NCBI GenBank assembly: GCA_026027325.1
Contig: JAMSLZ010000002.1
Span: forward strand, 3,224,001 to 3,288,000
Origin: Actinomucor elegans
Lineage: Eukaryota; Mucoromycota; Mucoromycetes; Mucorales; Mucoraceae
DNA: 64,000 bases
Reading direction: 5' to 3'
Shown: positions 23,201 to 35,344 of the stretch, piece after piece
How positions within the stretch are numbered: the stretch's first letter is position 1
Layout: each line of letters opens with the position of its first letter
The notes under the pieces: generated by a model
What the model saw: only the letters and a program-made list of their open reading frames with translations
Told to the model about the DNA's origin: nothing
The model's database searches: none
Program-made: the position numbers and the translations under genes

Positions 23201-26199
23201 TTTGAAGTAATTTTAAAGGGTGATGCTTTCCTGAACTTCTTTGAAACCGCAAATATATTTTCTTCGAAGTTTAAAAGTTCTTTTGGAGAAACACTTTTTT
23301 TATATAGTATTTGCTGCCCAGTTAAATACATACACGTATTTTTGTATTTGTAGCGTCAAAAGCATAAGAGTCATAGTTGCAAATCAAAAAAAAAAAAAGG
23401 ACTTGTGGCCTTTGGGCTAAAGGAAATAAAGGATGATATTATTTTTTTTTTTTGCATCATTCGATGATCAATATAATTTTCTTAAAAAACACGTTTTATG
23501 TACCAGTATAATTTCATTAATCAAAAATGGATAAAAGTCCATGTAGAATTCAAAGAGAGCCACTGCGAAATGATGTTGCCCAATCGTTGCAATTAATTAA
23601 AATATAATAGTGGCAAAATGTCTTTATTATTTGTAAATATCTTAAACCTTCAGACTGCTATGAATCAATGCTACTCTGTTCTTTGAATCTAAAGAGTAGA
23701 CACCTGCGTTTTATTCTTAATTTTTTTTGATTAGTAATACAAAAGGTTGAGCATTTTTGATGCTTTCAAAAAAAAAGTGAAAACATGATCTTTATGTGGT
23801 TCGATTCACAATTTAATTTCGGACAAATGTTGGTAATATATTTTTTGCACCTGGATAGTTTTTTTTTTAATATTCAATGGAAGCAATAGACGCGAACCAT
23901 GTTCTCATGTTTGTCAAAAAGTACTTAAAAAGGCAACGAGACGATCATATCATACGAGCTTTACATGAAAGTCTGGTATTTCTTCTCGATTGTGTGTTCT
24001 GTAAAGTATAATTGGATGTAGTACAATTTGCTCAGGCACATTATATTGACCAAGCAATTGGCTTTGATTTATATTAAAGTTTTCCGCTTGATAAATGTTT
24101 GTTAATATGCTTCTTTGTATTACGCACTTTGTATATCATTAAAAGAGCTACTATTAGATGGAAGAACCGGAAATCATAAGCCATACTCATTCGAAAGTGC
24201 GGAAGCCGCATGGTTATTCAACGTTACCACGTATTTTTCTAAGCAGTGGATATCATATATTGAAAGAATACAAGATCGCCCATTGTTGCTCAATCTGCCA
24301 TTAGATATGAGCGAAACACAGTATGTCGTACTGTTAGTTCTTTTGCTCGAACCCAAAAACAATCGACTTCTTGTACCATTTCTACTTAATATCGGTATAT
24401 AGATCGAATAGTATTCGAGAACGGGAAGCAAGGAAATTTGATCACTCCTGCTTCTGTACGACACTAGCGATCGTAGAACTATGATTTGTGCTGAAATGTG
24501 CCTGGAATAACTTTACAGTAGTAATTAGGTCTGGGCACTGGACCCAGTGTTACTGGTCGCCAGTGGGCTGTGCAGCTAAAGTTTAACAACGTGGATTTAT
24601 TTTTACTGGATACCGTTCTACATAAATGGAATGTTTAAAGCATTCTATTGGGTAGCCATCATGGGACGAGGATTCATCTTGATACAAATCGAGCTGCACC
24701 TGCTGAAATGCCTAATTCCTTTTGATACGTAGGGGCTGTTATAAAATGGGCTAGTGTCATCGGCAATTCTCCCGTGGTACATCTGCCATTTTTTTATAAA
24801 AGGTAAATAACCTATAATGGTAAGAAGAGTTTTTTCCGACGATCTTCAAACACCTGAACAATGACGAGCATGCAATTGATGGAGAGCACCTGAGACTCGT
24901 GCAAAACTTGGTTATCTTGTTGACATTGCACCTGCTTACTCTCCACTGTCCGGCCTATTCCCGATAGCATTTAACTACTGCTAATTAAAGGACAGCTAAG
25001 ATAACCCAAGCATGATCGCTCCTACTTGTTTCACTCCTCTTTAGAAACGAAGTTGATGATTTAGATTTGTACTACAAAATATCGTAATTAATCATATCGC
25101 TGCTTTGATGGGAGTAATTTCACTGATATAGTTAGAGGACACATTTCATTTGTCTTGTGTTTCGTAAATAAAAATTACATTAAAGAGGTCAGACTTGGGT
25201 TTTAAGGAGCAAAAAAAAAAAAACTAAAAACAAAAGCACTGTTACACTGTCAACCGTATAGTTAATAGCTACAAAACGCTTTTAATTATATTGAAGCAGT
25301 AACAATTAAAGATCTTCAATTTGATTCCAGACGCTGTCAAGAAGTTTAGCTTATTAACGTTATATCCATATTATGGGATTTGCAGTTGTGTAACTAGGAA
25401 CCTTAATACATTTCATAAACAACTGGAATTCGTATAAAATTCAACTCGGATCAAGAAACTCAATCGAAAGTTCTCCGTCTAGTGCTCCTATTAAGTACTG
25501 TCAATTGACAAAAAAAAAAAAATTAAAATAAATAAGCCATCTATATCCATATTTTGTATTCTAGAATAAGCGTAAAATTTCCATTATGGCCCAGAACCTT
25601 TAATATAGCACAATGTTGACACCGTCCGTGGTATCTGTAGAAGCCCTTGTTTCTATAATACTTTTTAGGTATTCTTCTTCCTCCCTACTACGTGTTATAG
25701 TCCAAGTATACTTACCAATCAGATAGCTTAGGAGTATTATAGGAACTTTTCTAGTCTCTTACACCCCAGCATTATTTCTTTTATTTATTCTCCTCTATAA
25801 AATAAAGCTACACAAAAGGAGCTGTCTCCTTTATCCTTGTTGTACCTTAATAGAAGTCTGTCATTTTCTTCTGTCATTAAACTCCTTGGACAAAAGTGAA
25901 TGTTCGATTGCCACATTTATGTAGTAAAAGGATCGTCATTAAATGTCTGCGCGCAAGCTATATACTGAAAACTATCCAGATCAACATTGGAAGGAAAGCT
26001 CAAGCGTAACGTGAATAAGGTACAAATTTGATGCTTGATTGGTGTAACTTTGCTGCAAAAAAAGAATTTTCGTATATTTAAGCTTCATCATTAAGCTTCT
26101 TTTACCTTTCTTTCTATCATTTCTTCATTTTAAGGCTACAAAAACGACAACCTAAAGCCTATAGAAAACAATCACTCAAAACTTCATTCCCTTCTTTAC

Positions 26200-26318
26200 A
26201 TGCTATCTATACAGGCCTTCCATAATACTGCTAGCCCAAATAACGAAGCCGACGAAATCCAATCATCATCTTCTTCTTCATTATCTTTTGAGCATAGCGA
26301 AAGGTAACTACAGAATAT

Positions 26319-26362
<44 letters not shown>

Positions 26363-28573
26363 TTTGCGTGTGCCATTTCTATTATCATTAATTTTGCATG
26401 CACTTGTCGAGTTTCTCATTTATAAAACGCATTAATTATTAATATAACGCTCTTTTTCATAGTTTACCTTGTTATAACAATCAATTATTGTATCAGCTCC
26501 AGCAACAAGAACTCATTATGGAAGAAACTCATCATCCAGCTACCGAGAGTTTGGCATACCAACCTTCGGATTGGTCAGTCAACAGTAACAAATCTTCAGC
26601 CTTGCATCGGGAAGATGTCTATCCGCCCTTGCCTTCTTATCCAAGCTATGACAATAATACGTACGCAAATGGATTCCACCACACCCTCCCACAGCCTGCA
26701 CCACCACCATCGCAAGACATGTATCAATTTAGCTGGCCTAATACAGTAACTACCCCATCAAGTCATCTTGATCATGGTAGTAGCAGTCCTATAGAGGACA
26801 AGTTTAACCACCAACAGGCCTCACCCGACTTTTTACTGCGTAAAAAAGCACCCTATGCCTCTTCACCTTCCCTACCATCCAATTACATGAGTTTTTCATC
26901 ATTGCCCACGTATCACTACTCGCATAATGCGCGACCCAATAACACCGCTGTAACAGTAAGAGCGGACAAGTTTCATCCTCGCTTCAAAAGCGCAAATGCT
27001 CGACTTTCACCTTATTCGGAACAGCAACAACGTGACGTTGTCTATAATCATTTTATGTCTCCTCCACCTTTGGTTTCAAATGCTTTAATGGGTCAAGGGC
27101 CATTGATGTTGGAAGAAGGTTTGGAGAGAAAATCAGTAGAATTGCAACCTTTTCACCAAAACAAAGAGAGTATATCAAATCAGACGTAAGTTTTGGCTAC
27201 TTCTTTCTTAATAGAATCTAACCGATGCTTATAATAGATCATTTCAGTTTGATATTGTACTTCATGGTAACTATCCAATTTATACACTAAAAAACGTGAT
27301 TTAGGCTAATATCGCATAATAGCTCCAACTGCCATGATGAAAAAACACGATGAACAGTCCATTACGTACTTAAATCGAGGCCAAGCCTATCTTATTGATT
27401 TGAATTCAGTATCAGCATCAAGTGCTTCTTCTACAGGCACTTTGACCAGCACTTTATCCATTGCCTTTCACGAACCTAATCATCGTCAAATTGCTGAAAA
27501 TTATTGGAAGTATTGGATCAGTCAACAAGAAATACCCACCGAAGCCAGAGCCATAGATTTAGACAACAATCAAACTACAGGAGTTTATAATGTGCGCCTC
27601 GTATCGTTTGATCGCATCTCATTTGACTGGCACGCTCGATTTGGAGCCAAGGTATATGTGCGTTTCAATTGCTTGTCGACAGATTTTTCCAGAATCAAAG
27701 GTGTCAAGGGAATCCCTATGCGCGCTGTAGTTGAAACCACTTCACAATACATGACATTGCCTACCAATTCGCTCTCGTACAAAGGAACATTCCAGAAAAG
27801 CACAGGCAGTGTAGAAGGTTACGAATACAAAGAAGCCTGCTATTGCAAAATTAAGCTGTTCAGAGACAAGGTATGTATTAAAAAGATAGATAAAAGGTTT
27901 ATGGGTGTCTAAAAATGTATTTGGCATGTAGGGTGCAGAACGTAAAAACAAAGATGATAAGAAGCAAATGGCTAAACAGATGGAAAAAGTGATTGCGTCC
28001 ACCAACGGCAATCCTGAACAGCATCCCCTATGGCCCATTATCAGTCAATCGCATAAAAGTACTAGCAGTTTGACAGAGATACCCAGCTCGCCCGACATTA
28101 CATTGGATGAATTAGGCAATCTCAGTGACATTGTTGTTATTCCTGAACAGAAACTCCCTAGTGCCATGCCCATGGCCAAGCGCAGACGCGTTTCAGCAGG
28201 TCAACCTCACCATTTGGAAACTAAGTCTACTACCGAAGTAGTTACTAAAAAGCGCAAATCATCTTCATCTTCTGTCCTCAGTTTTTATGTTTGGGCTCGC
28301 AACTTCCAAGGCTCACCTCGTGAAGTCTTTCTCGAAACATTCACTACACAAAACCTGAAAACGCAATTGGCGGCTATCTTATCGATTCATCATACAAAGA
28401 TATCTGAAATATTATGGCGTAGAAAACGGACTGACAAAGACGAAACTGCAAATGATGTGTTAGTGTTGGTAGAAGATACTTTTGTTTCTGAACATATATT
28501 GGATGGTGAAATGATGACAGTCGATTGGGAGTTGAAAGAAGATGGCAAGCTTCGACTTGTGCTCGAGTTTTGA
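26200..28573 (+). CDS. Grainyhead/CP2-family transcription factor
   Basis: Sequence-specific DNA-binding regulator of the immunoglobulin-fold CP2 class. Exons 26200-26303, 26463-27185, 27238-27266 (29-nt microexon), 27323-27870 and 27932-28573 give 681 residues. The first ~280 residues are Ser/Pro/Gln/Tyr-rich and probably an activation region. The DNA-binding domain begins SFQFDIVLHAPTAMMKKHDE and carries the family hallmarks ITYLNRGQAY, NYWKYW, CLSTDFSRIKGVKG and CYCKIKLFRDKGAERK. The exon 4/5 join falls inside that last motif, which confirms it. A basic segment (AKRRRVS and KKRKSSSS) may be the nuclear signal. The C-terminal ~100 residues look like a dimerisation region. Intron 1 contains a 38-nt A tract. 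In animals and ascomycetes this family controls epithelial or cell-wall programmes; its role here is inferred at best. Confidence 0.92.
26321..26358. repeat. poly-A tract (38 nt) inside intron 1 of the CP2-type gene
   Basis: It lies within intron 26304-26462, between the GTAACT donor and the TTTTTCATAG acceptor. It stretches this intron to 159 nt, against the usual 46-75. Confidence 0.9.
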
Positions 28574-28964
28574 TGAGCCTCCATAAGCAAACTTATCTAA
28601 TATGAATCATTTTCTTTTCTTTTTTCTTTTTCGTTTATATAACCCTTTATACAAACAATCATTTATGACCCCTTTTTTTTTCTTCTTTTTCTTCTTCCTT
28701 CTTTTTATATATTTATGAACTTTATATTACTGTCTAATCTTATTTGTTTCCAGTTCCTTTGTTTTCTTTTTCCTACATATAATGAATCCACCAATTCCTA
28801 CACATATTGTCTCTTAAATTATTATATATTGCATCAATCAGATATATAAAAAAATGTATACAAGCGCTTTTTTTTTACACAAACAAATATGTTGCAAACG
28901 AAGGATATAATTAAACATATATGCATAAGAAAACAAAAGTAAGCTAGTAGGTCTCAAATTCTGT

Positions 28965-29790
28965 TAGATGTAGCAGCTGAATCGAGGCATGGTTTATACA
29001 TCAAATGTGACATTGAACCGAGATCGGATAAGAGATCAGAACTACTTGTGACGGCTGCGAGTTTACTTTTACTCCTGACAGGAAAAAGAAATCGCGTGAT
29101 ACCTAATGGTAATAGTGACACACCTCGAATCACTTTATATTTACTGTAGTACAGACTTTTTAGAAGCACAGTTCATAGTACAATTTTATATGACATAACG
29201 ATTTCGCCTATTTATACTGTTGCATTGTTTGTCGGAAAAAACATAATAAGACCAAGATCATCAAGCTTAAGCAGGGACCAACCACCAGAATAATACATGC
29301 AGATTTAGCTACTTATCAGAAACTTAACAAACCATAGTTACATTTTAATAAAACGTTTCGAGATTATGCTAGCTCTCGTTGTTAGAGATGATAACCTGAC
29401 TTACTCCTTAAACTTACAATGCCTCTTAAGGTAAAAAACAATGTCTAGTAGACGAAAACAACATACTGAAATATATGATTCACATATCATTATGGGCAAT
29501 TATAATATATCGATTATACTATAGAAAGAAAGAAAAAAATTTATTAGTTTCAGTAATTTATTCTGGGTGTGTTCCTGGATGCAATATTACGCCGAGGTCG
29601 GTTGATCATTTCTAATTTATTGAAAGAAGATTTAGAGTACCCACATGAGGCAGAATGATAATAGTTGTACTTTAGTCATATAATAATTCTAGTAGACACA
29701 GTACTTCATTCTGAATATGGAACACTCGTCGGATGCGCTGTTTAGTTACCGGGATCTATCGAGAAATTTAATAGAAAAAATAACCTGATA
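28965..29790 (+). repeat. dispersed ~170-bp repeat, cluster C
   Basis: Clear units have their GACATT-equivalent ending near 29013 (followed by GAACCGAGATCGGATAAGAG), 29588 (GATGCAATATTACGCCGAGG) and 29742. Two weaker units lie between (about 29198 and 29350). The last two good units are 154 bp apart. All are in forward orientation. Confidence 0.6.
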
Positions 29791-31280
29791 TCACGATGAC
29801 AACATTTTTTAAGGCATAGCATAAGCTTATATATTTATTGCAAATCTATTTTGTGCATACTTGCATGTAATAATAAGCGAAATACGGCTGAGGTTTCTAA
29901 CAAAAAGAAGTAAATACTTTTGGCTATTATCATCGCTGGATTGATGGGTCAAAGAAAATGGCTAATTATATTTGCACCATTAAATAAAAAGAATTAGATT
30001 CGACGTAAAAGCTATAAATAAATGTTGCGTCTATTGTCATTACTTGTTATTAAGCAATAACTAAAATCCATTTTAACTTTTCTTCTTTTTTTTTTGTAAA
30101 GGAGTGAGCTCAATTTTTATTTAAGATCCTTTAAACGCCAAGTGCTAAAAGAAGAAAAGAATGGTATAATAAGATTAGAATTAAGTTAACAAGTGAAATG
30201 AATAGAAAGAAATGGTAGTTACAAAAAACTCATTCTGCATAATGTAGTAGTCGTCGTCGTAGTATTTATTTAATATCAGCCACCAATAGGAAGTGAGTAA
30301 ATATTACGGTGATGCTGGCGGAGAGTAAATTAGTTCACCTATTCACCTTTGGTACAGATGGCATATCTCTTTTTTTTTTTTTTTTTTTGACTGGTATTAC
30401 TATCATTGGTATGCCAGCAATAAGACCAACGACCCCACAAATGAATCAAAAGTGTGTCGGTATAGATCATTTGAAGAATCTACGATGTTGTAAAACTTTA
30501 AGCTTTTTACCACATATATGTTTATTCCAATAATCCATTATGTAAAATATACATTCCCAATAATATCAGTGGCATTATTTTCTCTACACTGAAGAAATCA
30601 AAATTGGCTAAATCATAGTTTTTTAGCTATTGTAAGCTTCTTTTATATAGTCAAAAATACTAACGTAATAGATTTACAAAGGCAAGTATCGTGACAATAC
30701 ACTAGACGCTTAAACTACATATATACCTATTGAAGAGTTAGTATATAGTTTCATTGATACAAGGTCTTCTTGTTCAACGTACTATATTGTAGAAGTCATA
30801 TGTAAATGGGGTATCATAGGGTATAGAACCTTTGTCTTGACTCAAATGATATATAAATCACAAACTTAATACCTCGATCAACAACCACTAGGTCTAGATA
30901 GAAATTATCTATTCAACTGAAAGACTTTAGGTTTCGTTGTAAAGAAGTACAGCAAGTAGCATGTTTTATAAAACGCGTCGGTAATGACTGCTTGCGTTTG
31001 ATATTGTGTCTAATGCTTGACAAGCGGGGTATAGTTTTCACCCACGCATAATATTTTTGAATGGGGTTTTAAGGTCACGTAACCAAGCTTCTGTATTCAA
31101 GCTTTCTCTAGACAGTTAGTTAGTGCTAGAGCAATAGACGCCACGTGAACCAAAACCAAGGTTTTGAGTTACATGTGAAGAGAGTAGAACTAGTGGGGAT
31201 GTAGCACCCGCGATCGTATATGCCGTATGTGTGAAACAATCGCTCGAATGTGGGGTGGCCAAAAAAAAAAAAATAGAAAA

Positions 31281-31291
31281 AGTATATAAAG
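31281..31291 (+). promoter_or_regulatory. TATA box of the P450 gene
   Basis: GTATATAAAGA lies about 40-50 bp upstream of the ATG at 31331, directly after an A-rich tract. Confidence 0.5.
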
Positions 31292-31330
31292 AGGCTGTGA
31301 TATTTTACTCAACCCTCTATAATCACCATT

Positions 31331-33115
31331 ATGACTTCTGTAGCTCGTTATATCGGTACTGGCACAATTGCCACTATTTCTTTACTAGCATGTATCTACA
31401 ATGATCGAGCTGTATTTGATCCAAAGAGACCTGGCATTAAGACTCAATCTGGATGGCCACTTGTGGGCAACCTTCCTATTCTTATGGAATATCTGATGCG
31501 CATCCATGACTTTTTGTTGGAAGGTTTTACGCGTCTAGATGATTTGACTTTGTAAAGTTTAGGACATGAAACATAGGCATCATTTGTTCTAATTTATGCT
31601 ATAGAACCATGTCTGCTTTAGGTATACCAAGGCACGTTGGTACCATTGATCCAAGAAATGTAGAGCATATCTTGAAAAGTAAGTTCTCTATCTTGAGTTA
31701 CTTGTATAAGCTTATCATTTCAATTTTTCATTAGCCAACTTCGAAAATTATATCAAAGGCCCAGAGTTCCATAGTGGCATGATGGATCTCTTTGGTGATG
31801 GTATTTTCAATGCGAACGGTGAAGAATGGAAATACCAGCGTAAAACCGCTAGTCATATCTTTAATGTCAAGAATTTTAGAGATCAGTTTACAGAGTAAGT
31901 TTATCCTGACTTATCTTTTACCACAAACTAATTTTTGCTAATAGTGTATTTGTGAAAGAGCTTACAGTAATGCAGAGAGAAATCTTTGACAGCGCGGCTG
32001 CAAATCGAGAAATCGTTGACTTTCATGAAGTAATGTTTAAGTTTACATTAGACTCTTTTATTGAATTGGGTTTTGGGGTCGAATTGAATGCGCTTTCTAC
32101 TAAAGGAAAGGTCCCCTTTGCAGCTGCTTTTGATGAAGCTCAAAAGAACACCTTTTTAAGATTTGTAAATCCTATCTGGCCAGCTACAGAGCGTATCCTT
32201 GGCTTCCTAATGCCATGGAAACCCAACATGAACGAACATCTAAGTATTGTAGATGAGTTTGCACGTAGCGTTACTGAAAAACGGCGTATGCAATTAGACG
32301 CTGGTGAGGTACACAAAGATCTCTTGTCAAGATTCATGGACGCTCGTAACCATAAGGGTGAACTACTCAGCAACGATGAATTACGTGATATTGTCTTGAA
32401 CTTTGTCATTGCTGGGCGAGACACTACTGGTAAAATAGCAAAGCACTGATTTAACCAAGACTAACGGAACAATAGCGCAAGCGCTCAGTTGGACTTTTTA
32501 TATGCTCATGTGTCATCCTCGCGTTGAAAGAAAACTACTGGAAGAAATCAATCAACACATTTCTGATGACGATATTGATGACTCGGCTGTTCTCTACGAA
32601 AAGATCAAAAACATGACCTACGCTCATGCTGTCTTTTACGAAGTGCTTCGTCATTATCCTTCTGTTCCATTGAATCAAAAATACGCGCTTAATGATGATA
32701 TCTGGCCCGATGGTACGCATATCAAGAAGGGTGACTATATCTTGTGGTGTCCATACGTTCAAGGTCGATCTGAAAAAGTGTGGGGTCCTGATGCCAAAGA
32801 ATTCAAACCTGAGCGTTGGATCACGTCTGAAGGTGAAATTCGCAGAGAATCACAAGGGAAATGGCCCGCTTTCCATGCTGGTCCTCGTGTCTGCTTAGGT
32901 ACTTTGATTTTAAATGAAGAAAAAAAAAGGATCTCTAATCAGTCTGTATAGGCCAACATTTAGCTACTTTGGAAGCCTTGATTGCCATCATCTTCTTGTT
33001 AAAACGATACAAGTTTATCTTGATGGCAGGACAAGAGATTACTTATCAAGTCTCGCTCACTTTACCAATGAGATACGGCATGAAAGTAATGGTTGAAAGA
33101 CGTAACAAGGACTAG
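31331..33115 (+). CDS. cytochrome P450 monooxygenase (microsomal class)
   Basis: Haem-thiolate monooxygenase anchored in the ER. Its overall pattern resembles the CYP52/CYP86/CYP704 group that omega-hydroxylates fatty acids. Six exons: 31331-31551, 31605-31678, 31735-31894, 31945-32429, 32476-32898, 32952-33115, giving 508 residues. It has a short N-terminal anchor (YIGTGTIATISLLACIY) and a proline-rich hinge ending SGWPLVGNLP. The I-helix oxygen-binding motif is AGRDTTA (split by intron 4). The ExxR is EVLR, the PERF-type motif FKPERW, and the haem-ligand loop FHAGPRVCLGQ (split by intron 5 between CL and G). All catalytic landmarks are present, so it should be functional. No reductase or cluster partner lies nearby; the substrate is unknown. 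Confidence 0.95.
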
Positions 33116-34170
33116 AATGACCTTGTACAAGATACTCTTTTTAGTTTATTTTAACATTAGTCAATATTTTCTGAGCGTTTTTATATATACTTTTACACAC
33201 GCTTTAGAATAAATAGTAATCTATTCTATGCTGGTATCGGCTATTTGACAGATGACATGTTTGTTATTATACAAAACTTTTTTTTAAAAGTTGCATTAGC
33301 GTTGGACTACTGTCCCAGTTCAGGGACCAAAAAAGGAGTACCTTGTTTGCTCTGTGATATTCACTTATAATAGACATTTTTGCTTCCAATACGTGTTCTA
33401 TGCTGTACAACGTCTCTTCCTGCATGGATAAGGTGTTAAATGTTTCAAATGTATTCTAAACCAACGATAGGGCTAGCTTTCAGTCTTCTTAATCTAATAA
33501 AATTCCTGGGTCAATGCTCCTTTTTAAGTAAACAACCATTGCTCTAGTTAAATACCCACTAATTTTTCACCTAGCCAAATGACAATATGCTAGTGAAGGA
33601 AATTAGCAAGGTGCAATAAAGACTCCAAGAAATTAACGTAGGTATGTGATTTTAACAGATGTAACAGCTCACTTTAATCATGAAATACTTATCTGATACG
33701 GCATTTATTTGAGCACCAAGGTTTTCAAGAGAGACCCATGATTGCACCGTTGAACTTTCAGCACTTAGTGAAAAGGCTATAGAAAATCAAATTTTTTACC
33801 GAATCAAAAAAGAGAGTTGTTGCTTTAGGAAACAACAAAAGGTATGTAATGGTAGTCCTTTGGGCCCTTTTTACTTTTGTCTACTGGCTTGAACGCTAAA
33901 TCACCAGAAAAAACCCCTCTTGTTGTATGTCTTCCGATAATTTCTGTTCAAGGATCATGGAGGATCAACATATTTAATCTTTGTTAATCATTGAAACAAG
34001 AACTATGTGTGCCTTCTACATTCGTAAGTTAGTTGACTAGTGATAGATTAATATATAACCCAGACCATTGATTTTAATTTTTTGGCCTATCTATCATTGT
34101 GGATAAATATAATTACAACGATCCTTTTATTTTATCATGCAAAAGATGGCTATTATGTACTACATTAAAC
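33116..34170. other. intergenic between convergent P450 and Nas2 genes
   Basis: AT-rich spacer. One forward fragment of the dispersed repeat lies at about 33670-33720 (AGCTCACTTTAATCATG and CTGATACGGCATTTATTTG). No gene is supported. Confidence 0.6.
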
Positions 34171-34836
34171 CTATAAAGGTAACAGATGACATCCCAAGGT
34201 GCCTCGCCCGCCCCAACCAGATTTTGGAGTTACTACGATTTCCATTGTTTGAGCATCTCTTAGCAAAGTTATAGATATTTGCTGATTCTCACTCTGGCTA
34301 ATGAGTGCATTCAAAGCCTGAAGTCTTTGATGGTTACTGGCATTTATAGACCCAAATTTCAAGATATGATCATGTCTACGCAAACCAGCTGTATACGCGG
34401 GAGAATCTGGTGCCACTGCATTAACAACTGCAAAAGCTGAAGGCATTTCATTAAAATTGATTGTTTCAGCTGTAGATGTGGAAGGAATGGGTGCTTGTTC
34501 TTCCTGTTGGGGCTGTCGCCTTTTCTCTTCATGAATTTTATGCAAAAGTTTTTCGATATCAGACATGACGGCTTTGTGATCATTACGAAGTCGATGAATC
34601 AGATTACGACTGGTTCTGATGGAATGAACGTCAATTTCAGACCGGGGAAATCCAGCATTATCAACCAAAGGCTCGTCCATGCCTACACCGGCGGTAATTA
34701 ACAGATCCTCAAGTTCTCGTAATTCTTCTTCTACTTTATCTTTACGTGCAATAAGATCTTTTGCTTCGCTCATTAGATCTTCAAGAGATCCTTTTTCAGA
34801 TGTTGGGCTATTAGATACTGGAGGCATTAGACCCAT
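34171..34836 (-). CDS. NAS2: Nas2/PSMD9 26S proteasome assembly chaperone
   Basis: Assembly chaperone that holds the Rpt5 C-terminus during base formation of the 26S proteasome. Single exon, 221 residues, near the usual 200-225. It has an N-terminal coiled coil (SLEDLMSEAKDLIARKDKVEEELRELE in two parts) with the conserved DNAGFPRSEIDV segment, a Gln/Glu-rich linker, and a C-terminal PDZ domain (AFAVVNAVAPDSPAYTAGL, then HDHILKFGSIN). The end GTLGCHLLPL is typical of the family. The gene has no introns, unlike most neighbours. Confidence 0.94.
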   Translation of the reverse strand: MGLMPPVSNSPTSEKGSLEDLMSEAKDLIARKDKVEEELRELEDLLITAGVGMDEPLVDNAGFPRSEIDVHSIRTSRNLIHRLRNDHKAVMSDIEKLLHKIHEEKRRQPQQEEQAPIPSTSTAETINFNEMPSAFAVVNAVAPDSPAYTAGLRRHDHILKFGSINASNHQRLQALNALISQSENQQISITLLRDAQTMEIVVTPKSGWGGRGTLGCHLLPL

Positions 34837-35344
34837 TCTTTTTTCGACAAATTGACTTGAATAAAGAAGAGCTTTGATTACGCGTGCAGTTTCCAGTTGG
34901 ACTGAAATATTGTAGCTCCGTTATGTGTTTTCAATGATTCAAATTCCCGACAATGAATCATGCAAGGTCAAAATTTCGATTGCCTGGGATAAACACAGTA
35001 CTAATAGCAATAACTACCTAGTTATTCTTATTAGTTATATAAAGTCTTATATATGACAATCCTATTGATAAAGATAGCCCGGAAATTTCAAAAAGAGAGC
35101 TGGTTATCATACTTGATAGTGAACGGAAATTAAGCTATTCTCTACTATAGATAACAATGCTAAGTAGACCAAAGCCCAATTCTTCCGAAATTACTTTCAA
35201 GACTGGCCGTGATTATGCTTAGAATGTATTTCGGGAAATATTTGTATATAAAAGGGCTCAAGAAGATACAATTCTTGTACAAAAGTCTTCTATAACTTCA
35301 ATACCATACCAATACTTTTTTTTCAACAATATACACATATATAG
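34837..35344. promoter_or_regulatory. shared divergent promoter region (Nas2 / His-Asp-rich protein)
   Basis: A 508-bp gap between divergent starts. A TATAAAAG box at about 35247-35254 lies about 95 bp before the plus-strand ATG. No other conserved element is recognisable. Confidence 0.45.

Larger units (their letters stand above)
21706..26199. other. intergenic, ~4.5 kb, repeat cluster and decayed sequence
   Basis: Between two gene starts that point away from each other. It holds a 28-nt T tract (22041-22068), six tandem repeat units (22262-23200), and a non-coding stretch at 24.1-25.0 kb with broken frames. One of these (about 24926-24965) resembles the tail of a DDE transposase (AYSPLSG), too weakly to call. 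From about 25.9 kb it is probably the promoter of the CP2-type factor. No gene is supported. Confidence 0.6.
28574..31330. other. intergenic, ~2.75 kb, repeat cluster plus P450 promoter
   Basis: A pyrimidine-rich 3' region follows the CP2-type gene. Repeat cluster C lies at 28965-29790 and a 19-nt T tract at 30370-30388. The last ~300 bp upstream of the P450 gene is less AT-rich and holds CCACGTGA (about 31141) and a TATA box. No gene is supported. Confidence 0.6.

Noticed and set aside
23964..24080. possible short secreted peptide (MKVWYFFSIVCS...)
   Set aside because: Signal-like start followed by a GTAAAG donor, but it gives only ~25 residues with no second support.
24115..24464. ~95-codon frames on both strands in the urease-CP2 spacer
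   Set aside because: They mirror each other, start without a credible ATG (plus strand) and have no splice partners or domains. Neighbouring fragments (AYSPLSG) only weakly recall a transposase end.
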